DNA from: Frankiales bacterium
Lineage (GTDB): Bacteria; Actinomycetota; Actinomycetes; Mycobacteriales; SCTD01
Reading direction: 5' to 3'
Assembly (NCBI GenBank): GCA_025965735.1
Contig: JAOPWK010000320.1
Coordinates: 1 to 24,921, forward strand
Length of the DNA stretch: 24,921 nucleotides
Under the pieces are notes generated by a model. That model was not told the DNA's origin. It ran no database searches and was given only the letters and a program-made list of their open reading frames with translations. The translations under genes and the position numbers were made by a program. Positions 14,457-20,975 of the stretch are shown piece after piece; position 1 is the first letter of the stretch, and each line of letters starts with the position of its first letter.

Positions 14457-15795
14457 GCCCTCCCGCACGACGGTCGTCGTCGTCAACTGGAACGGCGAGC
14501 GCTGGCTGCGCCCGTGCCTGGATGCGCTGACCCGCCAGCAGGCGCCGTTCCCGTACGACGTGTGGGTCGTCGACAACGCCAGCACCGACGGCTCCGTCGC
14601 GCTCGTGGAGCGCGAGTACCCGCACGTGCGCCTGCTGCGCAACGCGGAGAACCTCGGCTTCGCCGGCGGCAACAACACCGCGCTGCGCCAGGTCACCACG
14701 CCCTACGCCGTCCTGCTCAACAACGACGCGACTCCGGAGCCGGACTGGCTGGAGCAGCTGCTGGCACCGTTCGACGCGCCCGGAAACGAGCGGCTGGCGG
14801 CGGTCACCAGCAAGGTCGTCTTCGCGCCGCGCTTCCTGCCGCTGCAGCTGTCGACGGAGGGCTTCACACCCGGCGGTGCCGACCCGCGCGAGCTCGGTGT
14901 GCGGATCGGCGCGGTCGTCGTGGATGGCGAGGACGTCACCTCGCGGGTGCTCTGGGAGCGCCTCACCTGGGGACCGGAGGGCGAGGGCGCGGGGCGGTTC
15001 TTCTGGACCCGCCCGAGCGGCGAGATGCTCGTCCCGCTGCCGAGCGACACCGGTCCCTGGGAGGTGACGGTCCGCTGGGCCGCCGACCGGGCCAAGGACG
15101 TGCAGCTGTCCTGGGACGGCGGCGACGTGACCTGCCCGGCGAGCGAATCGATGCGCGAGCAGTCGTTCACCGTGCCCGCCGGCGCCAGCTCGGTGGACGT
15201 CGTGAACAACGTCGGCTCGGTCGTCTCCAGGTCCGGCTACGGCGCGGACCGCGGCTACCAGGACGTCGACGCGGGGCAGTACGACGAGCCGGCGGAGGTG
15301 TTCGCCTTGTGCGGCTGCGCCGTGGCCTTCCGCACCGAGGCGGGCCGTCAGCTCGACTGGTTCGACGACGACTTCTTCCTCTACTACGAGGACACCGACC
15401 TGTCGTGGCGGCTGCGCGCAGCCGGCTGGCAGATCCGGTACGAGCCGACGGCAGTGGTACGCCACGTGCACGCGGCCAGCAGCGTCGAGTGGTCGCCGAC
15501 GTTCATGTTCCACACCGACCGCAACCGGCTGCTGATGCTCGTCAAGAACGCCACCGCCGGACGCGCGCTGCGCGAGTGCGGGCGCTACCCGCTGACCACC
15601 GGCTCGATCGCGCTGCGCACCGTGCGCACCTCGCTGCGCGCCGGCTCCCGGCCGGCCGTGCGCCCGACGCTGATCCGCCTGAAGGTGCTGCTGTCGTTCC
15701 TGCGGCTGCTGCCGACGATGCTGGCCAAGCGGGGCGCCGTGGCCCGTGACGTCCCGCGCAGGACCCTCGAGCAGTGGCTGGTGGCGGCGCGATGA
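14446..15795 (+). CDS. GT2 glycosyltransferase with an inserted beta-sandwich domain
   Basis: A 449-residue enzyme. The GT-A fold starts with TVVVVNWNGERWLRPCLDAL (9-28), VVDNASTDGS (41-50), the ENLGFAGGNN block (68-77) and the DXD-equivalent LLNNDATPEPDW (90-101). The second half resumes at VVNNVGSVV (252-260), with GADRG, GQYDEPAEVFALCGCAVAFR (277-296) and the base-containing FFLYYEDTDLSWRL (310-323), typical of rhamnosyltransferase-like GT2 enzymes. Between them, about residues 127-251 form an extra beta-rich segment with FTPGGADPRELGV (140-152) and WTRPSGEMLVPLP (187-199), absent from ordinary members. The GTG at 14446 overlaps the preceding methyltransferase by 11 nt; no better start is visible because the frame upstream is a shadow. 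Its stop overlaps the next gene as ATGA. Given the rml genes at the end of the window, rhamnosyl transfer is a reasonable but unproven guess. Confidence 0.9.
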   Translation: MRSEPSRTTVVVVNWNGERWLRPCLDALTRQQAPFPYDVWVVDNASTDGSVALVEREYPHVRLLRNAENLGFAGGNNTALRQVTTPYAVLLNNDATPEPDWLEQLLAPFDAPGNERLAAVTSKVVFAPRFLPLQLSTEGFTPGGADPRELGVRIGAVVVDGEDVTSRVLWERLTWGPEGEGAGRFFWTRPSGEMLVPLPSDTGPWEVTVRWAADRAKDVQLSWDGGDVTCPASESMREQSFTVPAGASSVDVVNNVGSVVSRSGYGADRGYQDVDAGQYDEPAEVFALCGCAVAFRTEAGRQLDWFDDDFFLYYEDTDLSWRLRAAGWQIRYEPTAVVRHVHAASSVEWSPTFMFHTDRNRLLMLVKNATAGRALRECGRYPLTTGSIALRTVRTSLRAGSRPAVRPTLIRLKVLLSFLRLLPTMLAKRGAVARDVPRRTLEQWLVAAR

Positions 15796-17357
15796 CGGCC
15801 GCACGGCCGCTGAGGGCCGCTGTCTACGACCGCTTCTGGCACAGCCAGGGCGGGGGCGAGCGGCACTCCGCGATGATCGGCGTGGTGCTGGCGCAGGACG
15901 GTGTGGCCGTCGACCTGCTCGGCCACACGGTCGTCGACAAGGACGAGCTGGGAGCGCACCTGGGCATCGACCTGTCGAAGGTCGACCTGCGGATCGTCCC
16001 CGACAAGGGCGACCTCGAGATGGCGGCGATCAGCCAGGAGTACGACCTGTTCGTGAACGGGTCGTACATGTCGCGGCTGGCGCCGCGCGCCCAGCGCAAC
16101 GCCTACCTCTGCTACTTCCCGACGCCGTTCGACGCCGACCTCTCGCCCTGGCGGCGCGCCGTCACCCGCCGCATCGGCAAGTACGTGCGCGCGCAGGCGG
16201 ACGGCCTGACGTTCGGCACCGGATGGTTCCCGCCGGAGGGCGGCCGCCGTCGGCAGTGGATCTGGACCAGCGGCGACGCCATCCTCGCCCTGCCGCCCGG
16301 GATCGACCGGACGCTGCGCTTCGAGCTCGGCGGCCCCGGGCTGTCCGCGCCGGTGCCGCTGCAGATCCGCGACGAGCACGGGGAGGTGCTCGGCGAGTGG
16401 ACGGCGACCAGCGACTTCGTCGTGCACCGGCTGCCCTTCCCGGACAGCCTCCGCGGGACCGAGCTGCACTTCACCTCGCCGACCTTCACCCCCGGAGGCA
16501 CCGACCACCGCACGCTCGGCGTCGCGGTGTCGCGGATGCGGATGGAGGGCGGCAACTACGGCCCGCGCGAGATCATCGCGCAGCGCTTCCCGTGGCTGCT
16601 GCGCGATGCCACCGACCTGTCCTTCCTGGCGAGCTACGACACGGTGATGGCCAACAGCGAGTACACCCGCAGCTGGATCCGGTCGCTGTGGGGCACGGAC
16701 AGCGAGGTGCTCTTCCCGCCGATCCAGACCGACCGCATGCACCCCGCGGCCGAGCGGGAGAAGGCGATCGTGACCGTGGGCCGCTTCTTCAGCCCGGGGC
16801 TCGGGCACGCGAAGCGGCAGCTGGAGATGGTGCAGTTCTTCGCGCAGGCGCACCGCAACGGAGCCCTGCCCAAGGACTGGAAGCTGTACGTCGTCGGCGG
16901 CTGCGAGGACTCCCAGAAGCCGTACCTCGCGCAGGTGCGGGCGGCCGGCGCAGGGCTGCCGGTCGAGGTCATCGCCAACGCCCCGCGGACGACGGTCGAG
17001 CGGCTGCTGTCGACCTCGTCGGTCTTCTGGTCGGCCACCGGCTACGGCGAGGACGAGCGCAAGGCGCCCTGGAGCAGCGAGCACTTCGGCATGACGACCG
17101 TCGAGTCGATGGCCGGCGGGTGCGTGCCGGTCGTCATCGACAAGGCAGGTCAGAAGGAGATCGTGCGCGAGGGCGTCGACGGCTTCCGGTGGACGACCCC
17201 GGCCCAGCTCATCGCGCTGACCGCGCGCGTCGCCGGAGACGAGGCGCTGCGGGCGCGGCTCGCGAGCTCGGCCGTGCAGCGCGCGCAGCAGTTCGGGGAG
17301 CACGCGTTCGCCGACCGGTGGCACGAGATCGCCGCGAAGCACGACCTGCTGGGTTGA
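15792..17357 (+). CDS. GT4 glycosyltransferase with an inserted beta-sandwich domain
   Basis: A 521-residue GT-B enzyme, longer than usual because of an insertion. N-terminal half: AAVYDRFWHSQGGGERHSAM (9-28) with the GGGER acceptor loop, and YLCYFPTPFD (105-114), as in GT4 enzymes such as ALG11-like mannosyltransferases. About residues 140-258 are an added beta-rich domain with WIWTSGDAILALPPG (156-170) and TFTPGGTDHRTLGV (231-244). The catalytic fold then resumes with YDTVMANSEYTRSWI (282-296), VTVGRFFSPGLGHAKRQ (327-343), the EHFGMTTVE donor motif (E430 and E438) and AGGCVPVV. The ATG at 15792 overlaps the previous stop (ATGA); an in-frame ATG six codons upstream is less likely. It is expressed in the same coupled run as the preceding GT2, whose inserted domain shares the FTPGG-D-R-LGV signature. 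Donor unknown. Confidence 0.9.
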   Translation: MTAARPLRAAVYDRFWHSQGGGERHSAMIGVVLAQDGVAVDLLGHTVVDKDELGAHLGIDLSKVDLRIVPDKGDLEMAAISQEYDLFVNGSYMSRLAPRAQRNAYLCYFPTPFDADLSPWRRAVTRRIGKYVRAQADGLTFGTGWFPPEGGRRRQWIWTSGDAILALPPGIDRTLRFELGGPGLSAPVPLQIRDEHGEVLGEWTATSDFVVHRLPFPDSLRGTELHFTSPTFTPGGTDHRTLGVAVSRMRMEGGNYGPREIIAQRFPWLLRDATDLSFLASYDTVMANSEYTRSWIRSLWGTDSEVLFPPIQTDRMHPAAEREKAIVTVGRFFSPGLGHAKRQLEMVQFFAQAHRNGALPKDWKLYVVGGCEDSQKPYLAQVRAAGAGLPVEVIANAPRTTVERLLSTSSVFWSATGYGEDERKAPWSSEHFGMTTVESMAGGCVPVVIDKAGQKEIVREGVDGFRWTTPAQLIALTARVAGDEALRARLASSAVQRAQQFGEHAFADRWHEIAAKHDLLG

Positions 17358-17362
17358 CGGCG

Positions 17363-18424
17363 ATGCGGGTCGGGTTCGACGCGACGCCGCTGCTCGGCGC
17401 GCGCACGGGGATCGGCCGGTACGCCCAGCAGCTGCTGGAGGCGCTGGCCGACGGGCCGGACGAGATGGTCGCGACCGCCTTCACGCTGCGCGGTCGCGGC
17501 GGCCTGACGGTGCCGCCCGGCGTGAAGGTGCGGTCGAGGCCGCTTCCGGCCCGCGGGCTGCAGGAGGCGTGGGCGCGCAGCGAGCTGCCGCCGGCCGAGT
17601 GGCTCACGGGGTGGCTCGACGTCTTCCACGCGACGAACTTCGTACTGCCTCCGCTGCGCCGGGCGCGCGGCGTGGTCACCGTGCACGACCTGGCGTTCCT
17701 GCGGATGACCGAGACGGTGAGCGCGGCCAGCGCCCGCTACCGCGCGCTGGTGCCGCGCTCCCTGCAGCGTGCCTCCGTCGTCGTCACCCCCAGCGACGCG
17801 GTCGCGGACCAGGTGCGCGAGGCGTACGCGCCCGAGGTCCCGGTCGTCGCTGTCCCGCACGGCGTGGGTCCGCAGTGGGCGCAGGCCGAGCCGCCGGACG
17901 ACACGCTGCGGGCGCGCCTCGGGCTGCCGCACGAGTACGTGCTGTTCGTCGGCACGCTCGAGCCGCGCAAGGACGTCGGCACCCTGCTGGCCGCGCACCG
18001 GCTGCTGCCCGACGCGCCGCCGCTGGTCCTGGTCGGCCCGCCGGGCTGGGGCGAGCAGGTCGACGTGAGCCGGGCCGTGACGCCGGGCTACCTGGACGAG
18101 GCCGACCTGCGGCCGGTCGTCGCGGGTGCCTCGGCGCTGGTGCTTCCCAGCCGCGACGAGGGCTTCGGGCTGCCGGTGCTGGAGGCGATGGCGGCCGGCA
18201 CGCCCGTGGTCGCGAGCGACCTGCCGGTGCTGCGCGAGGTCGGCAGGCAGCACGCCACGTACGCCGCCGTCGGCGACGCCGAGGCCTTTGCGGCTGCGCT
18301 GCGCGCGGTGCTGGACCAGCCCGGTGACGCCGCCGCACGACGTGCGCACGCGGCCCGCTTCACGTGGGCGGCATCCGCGGAGGGCCACCGCGCTGCCTAT
18401 AGGCTGGCTCTTCAGCGAGGTTGA
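17363..18424 (+). CDS. GT4 family glycosyltransferase (EX7E type)
   Basis: A 353-residue GT-B enzyme of normal length. It begins MRVGFDATPLLGARTGIGRY (1-20) with the glycine-rich acceptor loop, continues with LDVFHATNFVLPP (85-97), VVTVHDLAFLRM (104-115) and VVVTPSDAVADQV (139-151). The C-terminal domain has LFVGTLEPRKDVGTLLAAH (194-212), VGPPGWGEQV and the donor motif EGFGLPVLE (E266, E274) followed by AAGTPVVASD. It resembles MtfB/WbaZ-type mannosyltransferases, and is most like the two GT4s at the left end of this window (1-536 and 591-1658). The ATG at 17363 lies 5 nt after the previous stop; a TTG overlapping that stop is possible but less likely. No membrane segment is present, so it acts in the cytoplasm on a membrane-bound acceptor. 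Donor cannot be assigned from sequence. Confidence 0.92.
   Translation: MRVGFDATPLLGARTGIGRYAQQLLEALADGPDEMVATAFTLRGRGGLTVPPGVKVRSRPLPARGLQEAWARSELPPAEWLTGWLDVFHATNFVLPPLRRARGVVTVHDLAFLRMTETVSAASARYRALVPRSLQRASVVVTPSDAVADQVREAYAPEVPVVAVPHGVGPQWAQAEPPDDTLRARLGLPHEYVLFVGTLEPRKDVGTLLAAHRLLPDAPPLVLVGPPGWGEQVDVSRAVTPGYLDEADLRPVVAGASALVLPSRDEGFGLPVLEAMAAGTPVVASDLPVLREVGRQHATYAAVGDAEAFAAALRAVLDQPGDAAARRAHAARFTWAASAEGHRAAYRLALQRG
18398..18405 (+). promoter_or_regulatory. Possible internal promoter -10 (TATAGGCT)
   Basis: TATAGGCT sits at the end of the upstream GT4 gene, contains TAGGCT (18400-18405) and is by far the most AT-rich spot nearby. A start site about 7 nt later would give a leader of about 14 nt holding GAGG (18417-18420), which is well placed for the GTG at 18426. 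This could give the last gene of the operon separate expression. Confidence 0.4.
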
Positions 18425-18425
18425 C

Positions 18426-19334
18426 GTGGGGGACGGCGTGCGCTTGGCAGACTCCGCCCTCCTGGCGCTGCACAAGGCGCACACGCGACTGGCCGAGCAG
18501 CGCTGGAAGCGCAGCACCGGGGACCGCCGCACGCTGACCTGGCCCGAGGGCGCGTTGACGACGCAGTTCACCGGCAAGCGGAAGTGCAACGTCTGCGGCT
18601 GGCGCGGCCACGCCTTCGAGGTCGTCAACGGGATCGTCGAGCACAGCGAGGCTGGGCTGTGCGCGGTGTGCGGGTCCATCAGCCGCGACCGGTACCTCTA
18701 CTGGTGCTGGACCCGGCGGGTCCCGTACGACCCGCGCGCCCGCGTCCTGGAGACCTCACCGAGGATGCCCTCGCTCTACCGCGAGCGGATGGCCGAGCGG
18801 GTGGACTACCTGGCCAGCGACTACGACGAGTCCATGCACCGGGGCGTCGTCCGCCTGGACCTGCAGGCGATCGACCTGCCCGACGCCTCGCTCGACGTGG
18901 TGCTCACGCCGCACGTGCTGGAGCACGTGCCCGACACCGATCAGGCGCTGTCCGAGCTGTTCCGCGTGATGAAGCCGGGCGGTCACGTGCTCCTGCAGGT
19001 GCCGGTCCCGCAGGCGGTCACCAAGGTTCCGGACGAGCCGGAGTACCACGGCGACATGACCTTCGTGTACTTCCGCTTCGGGTGGGACCTGGCCGAGAAG
19101 ATCCGCGCGCACGGCTTCGCCTGCGACACGCTCGTCACCCAGGAGCTGTACGACGCGGCGGCGGCCGGCACCTGCCCGTGGACGCACGAGGGGGCGGACT
19201 GCGACGTCGAGGACCTGCTGGCCGGCGCGGACGCGTCCACGATGACGGTCGTCGCGACGGCCGAGCAGGCCCTGCTCCACGGCTTCCGGCCGGCGTACCA
19301 GTTCGTCACCTTCCACTGCCGGAAGCCCGGCTAA
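18426..19334 (+). CDS. Zinc-ribbon SAM-dependent methyltransferase
   Basis: A 302-residue protein. Residues 54-82 hold two cysteine pairs (CNVCGWRGHAF and CAVCGSISRDR; C54, C57, C79, C82) that form a likely zinc ribbon. The methyltransferase core follows: VLETSPRMPSLYRERM (107-122) in the place of motif I, YLASDYDESM, LDLQAIDLPDASLDVVLTPH (144-163) and HVLEHVPDTDQAL (163-175), then VMKPGGHVLLQVPV. Motif I lacks the usual G-x-G-x-G, as in a known group of zinc-ribbon methyltransferases found in polysaccharide loci. The GTG at 18426 is one base after the previous stop and has GAGG 5 nt upstream; the GTG at 18438 is an alternative. The substrate is not evident, but a sugar of the exported polymer is plausible from context. 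It is the last plus-strand gene; its TAA ends 3 nt before the stop of the convergent amidase gene. Confidence 0.87.
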   Translation: MGDGVRLADSALLALHKAHTRLAEQRWKRSTGDRRTLTWPEGALTTQFTGKRKCNVCGWRGHAFEVVNGIVEHSEAGLCAVCGSISRDRYLYWCWTRRVPYDPRARVLETSPRMPSLYRERMAERVDYLASDYDESMHRGVVRLDLQAIDLPDASLDVVLTPHVLEHVPDTDQALSELFRVMKPGGHVLLQVPVPQAVTKVPDEPEYHGDMTFVYFRFGWDLAEKIRAHGFACDTLVTQELYDAAAAGTCPWTHEGADCDVEDLLAGADASTMTVVATAEQALLHGFRPAYQFVTFHCRKPG

Positions 19335-19337
19335 CCG

Positions 19338-20852
19338 CTAGCCGGTGCGCTTCTTGGCGTTGCAGCGCGCGCGCTCGAGCGGGTTGCCGCGGCAAACCAC
19401 GCCCTTGACGACGATGCGCGCCTGGTAGGGGAGCGCCCGGTCGCCGTCGCCAGCACCGGACAGGCGCATCACGTACGTCCCTGGTCGCACGGACAGCCCG
19501 TCCGCGTCGGTCATGTCCCAGCTGAGGGAGACCGGCCCTCCCCCGTCGTTGCGGCCGCTACTCGTGCGCAGCACGGCGCCGTCGGCGTCCTCGACGGTGG
19601 CCGTCCAGTCGAGCGGGCCGCGCGTGCGCGCGGTCGCCGTCAGGGGTCCGCGCGCACCGCGCGGATGCTCCCTGCCGCCGGTGAACACCGGGTCGACGAA
19701 GCCGTCTCCGAGCTTCTGCGCGACCTGCTGGCGGATGGTGTCCATGCGCGCGTAGGTGGTCGCGCCGGGACAGCTGGTGTTGCCCGCGTCGCGGTGGCCG
19801 CTGACCACGTCGAACGTCGCCTTCTGGCCGGCGCTGTACTTGGAGGTTCCCCCGCCCTGCGAGGTGAGCACGGCCTTGGCGAGCGGGTCGCGGTAGGCGG
19901 TGCCGAGCTTCCAGGCGAGCACGTCGGTCAGCATCCCCACCGTGGCCGTGTCCGGCGCCACCGTCGAGAAGTCGCCCAGCAGCGACACGGCGAAGCTGTC
20001 GGTGTTGAAGCCGCCGGTGTGGGCGCCGACCACGAACCGGTCGAGCCCGCCGGCGCGACCCTCGTACGCCCGGCCGTAGCGGTCGACGAGGTAGTTGTAG
20101 CCGATGTCGGCCCAGCCGTTGCTCTTCACGTGGTACGCGTAGATGCCGCGGACCATCGCGGCAGCCTGCTCCCGGGTGTAGTCGTTGCTGCTGGCTGTGT
20201 GGTGCACGAAGCCGACCTTGACGGTGCTGTTGTACGACGGGCTGCCGCGGCGGATCGACTCGTCGGCGCCCCACTGCGCGCGCGTGATGATCTGGGGGCG
20301 TGGCTCCTCGGAGTGCGCCTGGTCGCGAGGCCCGTCCACGAGCGCATCCGCCGGGGAGGTGCCGGGGTCGACCAGCTCGATCCGCACGTCACGGGGCTTC
20401 GCACCGGACAGCGCGTTCACCCGTACCTGTACGCCGTCCGAGGGTCCGGTCCAGATGGGGGCGGTGCCCAGGCGGAAGGCGCCGCGGGTGTCCGGGCTGC
20501 CGGCGTCGGGGGCGTCGTCGCTGTCGGCCTCGACGCTCTCCCAGTCCGACCAGCGGCCGGAGGAGCGGTGCCGCAGCAGCACCTCCACGTCGCCGACCGC
20601 GGAATCGGGTGCCCAGGTGACGCCCATCAGCGAGAACGGCCTGGTCGTCCGCGCCGAGCTCAGGTAGGCCGGCCGCACCTTCAGGGAGCCGAGCGTCCGC
20701 AGCGACGCCGCGTCGACCGCGGCGAGCGGGATCCGCTCGACGCCGGCGGGTACCGGACGCGGCGTCGCCGTCGCGGTGGTGAGGGTCGGCAGGGCGACCA
20801 GGACGGTCGACAGAGCGGCGACGAACAGGAGGAACGTGAGCAGGCGGCGCAC
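19338..20852 (-). CDS. Secreted N-acetylmuramoyl-L-alanine amidase (PGRP/amidase_2) with C-terminal Ig-like domain
   Basis: A 504-residue exported protein with a signal peptide (about 1-30). An N-terminal beta-rich region (about 70-165, with MGVTWAPDSAVGDV and RWSDWESVE) precedes the catalytic domain (about 186-385): ITRAQWGADESIRR, FVHHTASSNDY (H217/H218), DIGYNYLVDRYGRAYEGR (249-266, Y252), GGFNTDSFAVSLLGDF and SGHRDAGNTSCPG (H353, C361). The histidines and cysteine match the zinc ligands of T7 lysozyme-type amidases. The C-terminus (about 400-485) resembles a FlgD-type Ig domain (SWDMTDADGLSVRPGTYVMRL), ending with a small basic tail containing two cysteines. Role: cleaves the bond between MurNAc and L-alanine in peptidoglycan, outside the membrane. 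The GTG at 20852 has GGAG 8 nt upstream. It is a paralogue of the next gene and lies tail to tail with the zinc-ribbon methyltransferase. Confidence 0.93.
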   Translation of the reverse strand: MRRLLTFLLFVAALSTVLVALPTLTTATATPRPVPAGVERIPLAAVDAASLRTLGSLKVRPAYLSSARTTRPFSLMGVTWAPDSAVGDVEVLLRHRSSGRWSDWESVEADSDDAPDAGSPDTRGAFRLGTAPIWTGPSDGVQVRVNALSGAKPRDVRIELVDPGTSPADALVDGPRDQAHSEEPRPQIITRAQWGADESIRRGSPSYNSTVKVGFVHHTASSNDYTREQAAAMVRGIYAYHVKSNGWADIGYNYLVDRYGRAYEGRAGGLDRFVVGAHTGGFNTDSFAVSLLGDFSTVAPDTATVGMLTDVLAWKLGTAYRDPLAKAVLTSQGGGTSKYSAGQKATFDVVSGHRDAGNTSCPGATTYARMDTIRQQVAQKLGDGFVDPVFTGGREHPRGARGPLTATARTRGPLDWTATVEDADGAVLRTSSGRNDGGGPVSLSWDMTDADGLSVRPGTYVMRLSGAGDGDRALPYQARIVVKGVVCRGNPLERARCNAKKRTG

Positions 20853-20893
20853 GGGAAGGACTCCAGACAGCTGGACGGCCGGGCATCGAGGAC

Positions 20894-20917
20894 CGCCGCG
20901 GCTTCCCCACCGCGGCG
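20894..20917 (-). terminator. GC hairpin downstream of the 938-residue amidase gene
   Basis: A perfect 8-bp stem (CGCCGCGG at 20894-20901, CCGCGGCG at 20910-20917) with an 8-nt loop lies in the 123-bp gap between the two amidase genes, about 60 nt after the stop of the larger one. It lacks a U-tract, as many high-GC terminators do. The rest of the 20853-20975 gap shows only the ribosome binding site of the 504-residue amidase. Confidence 0.45.
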
Positions 20918-20975
20918 TGCCCGTCCACTGTCACCCATGGATCCGGAGAATGCGGGGACTCGGGCGAAGCGTGTC

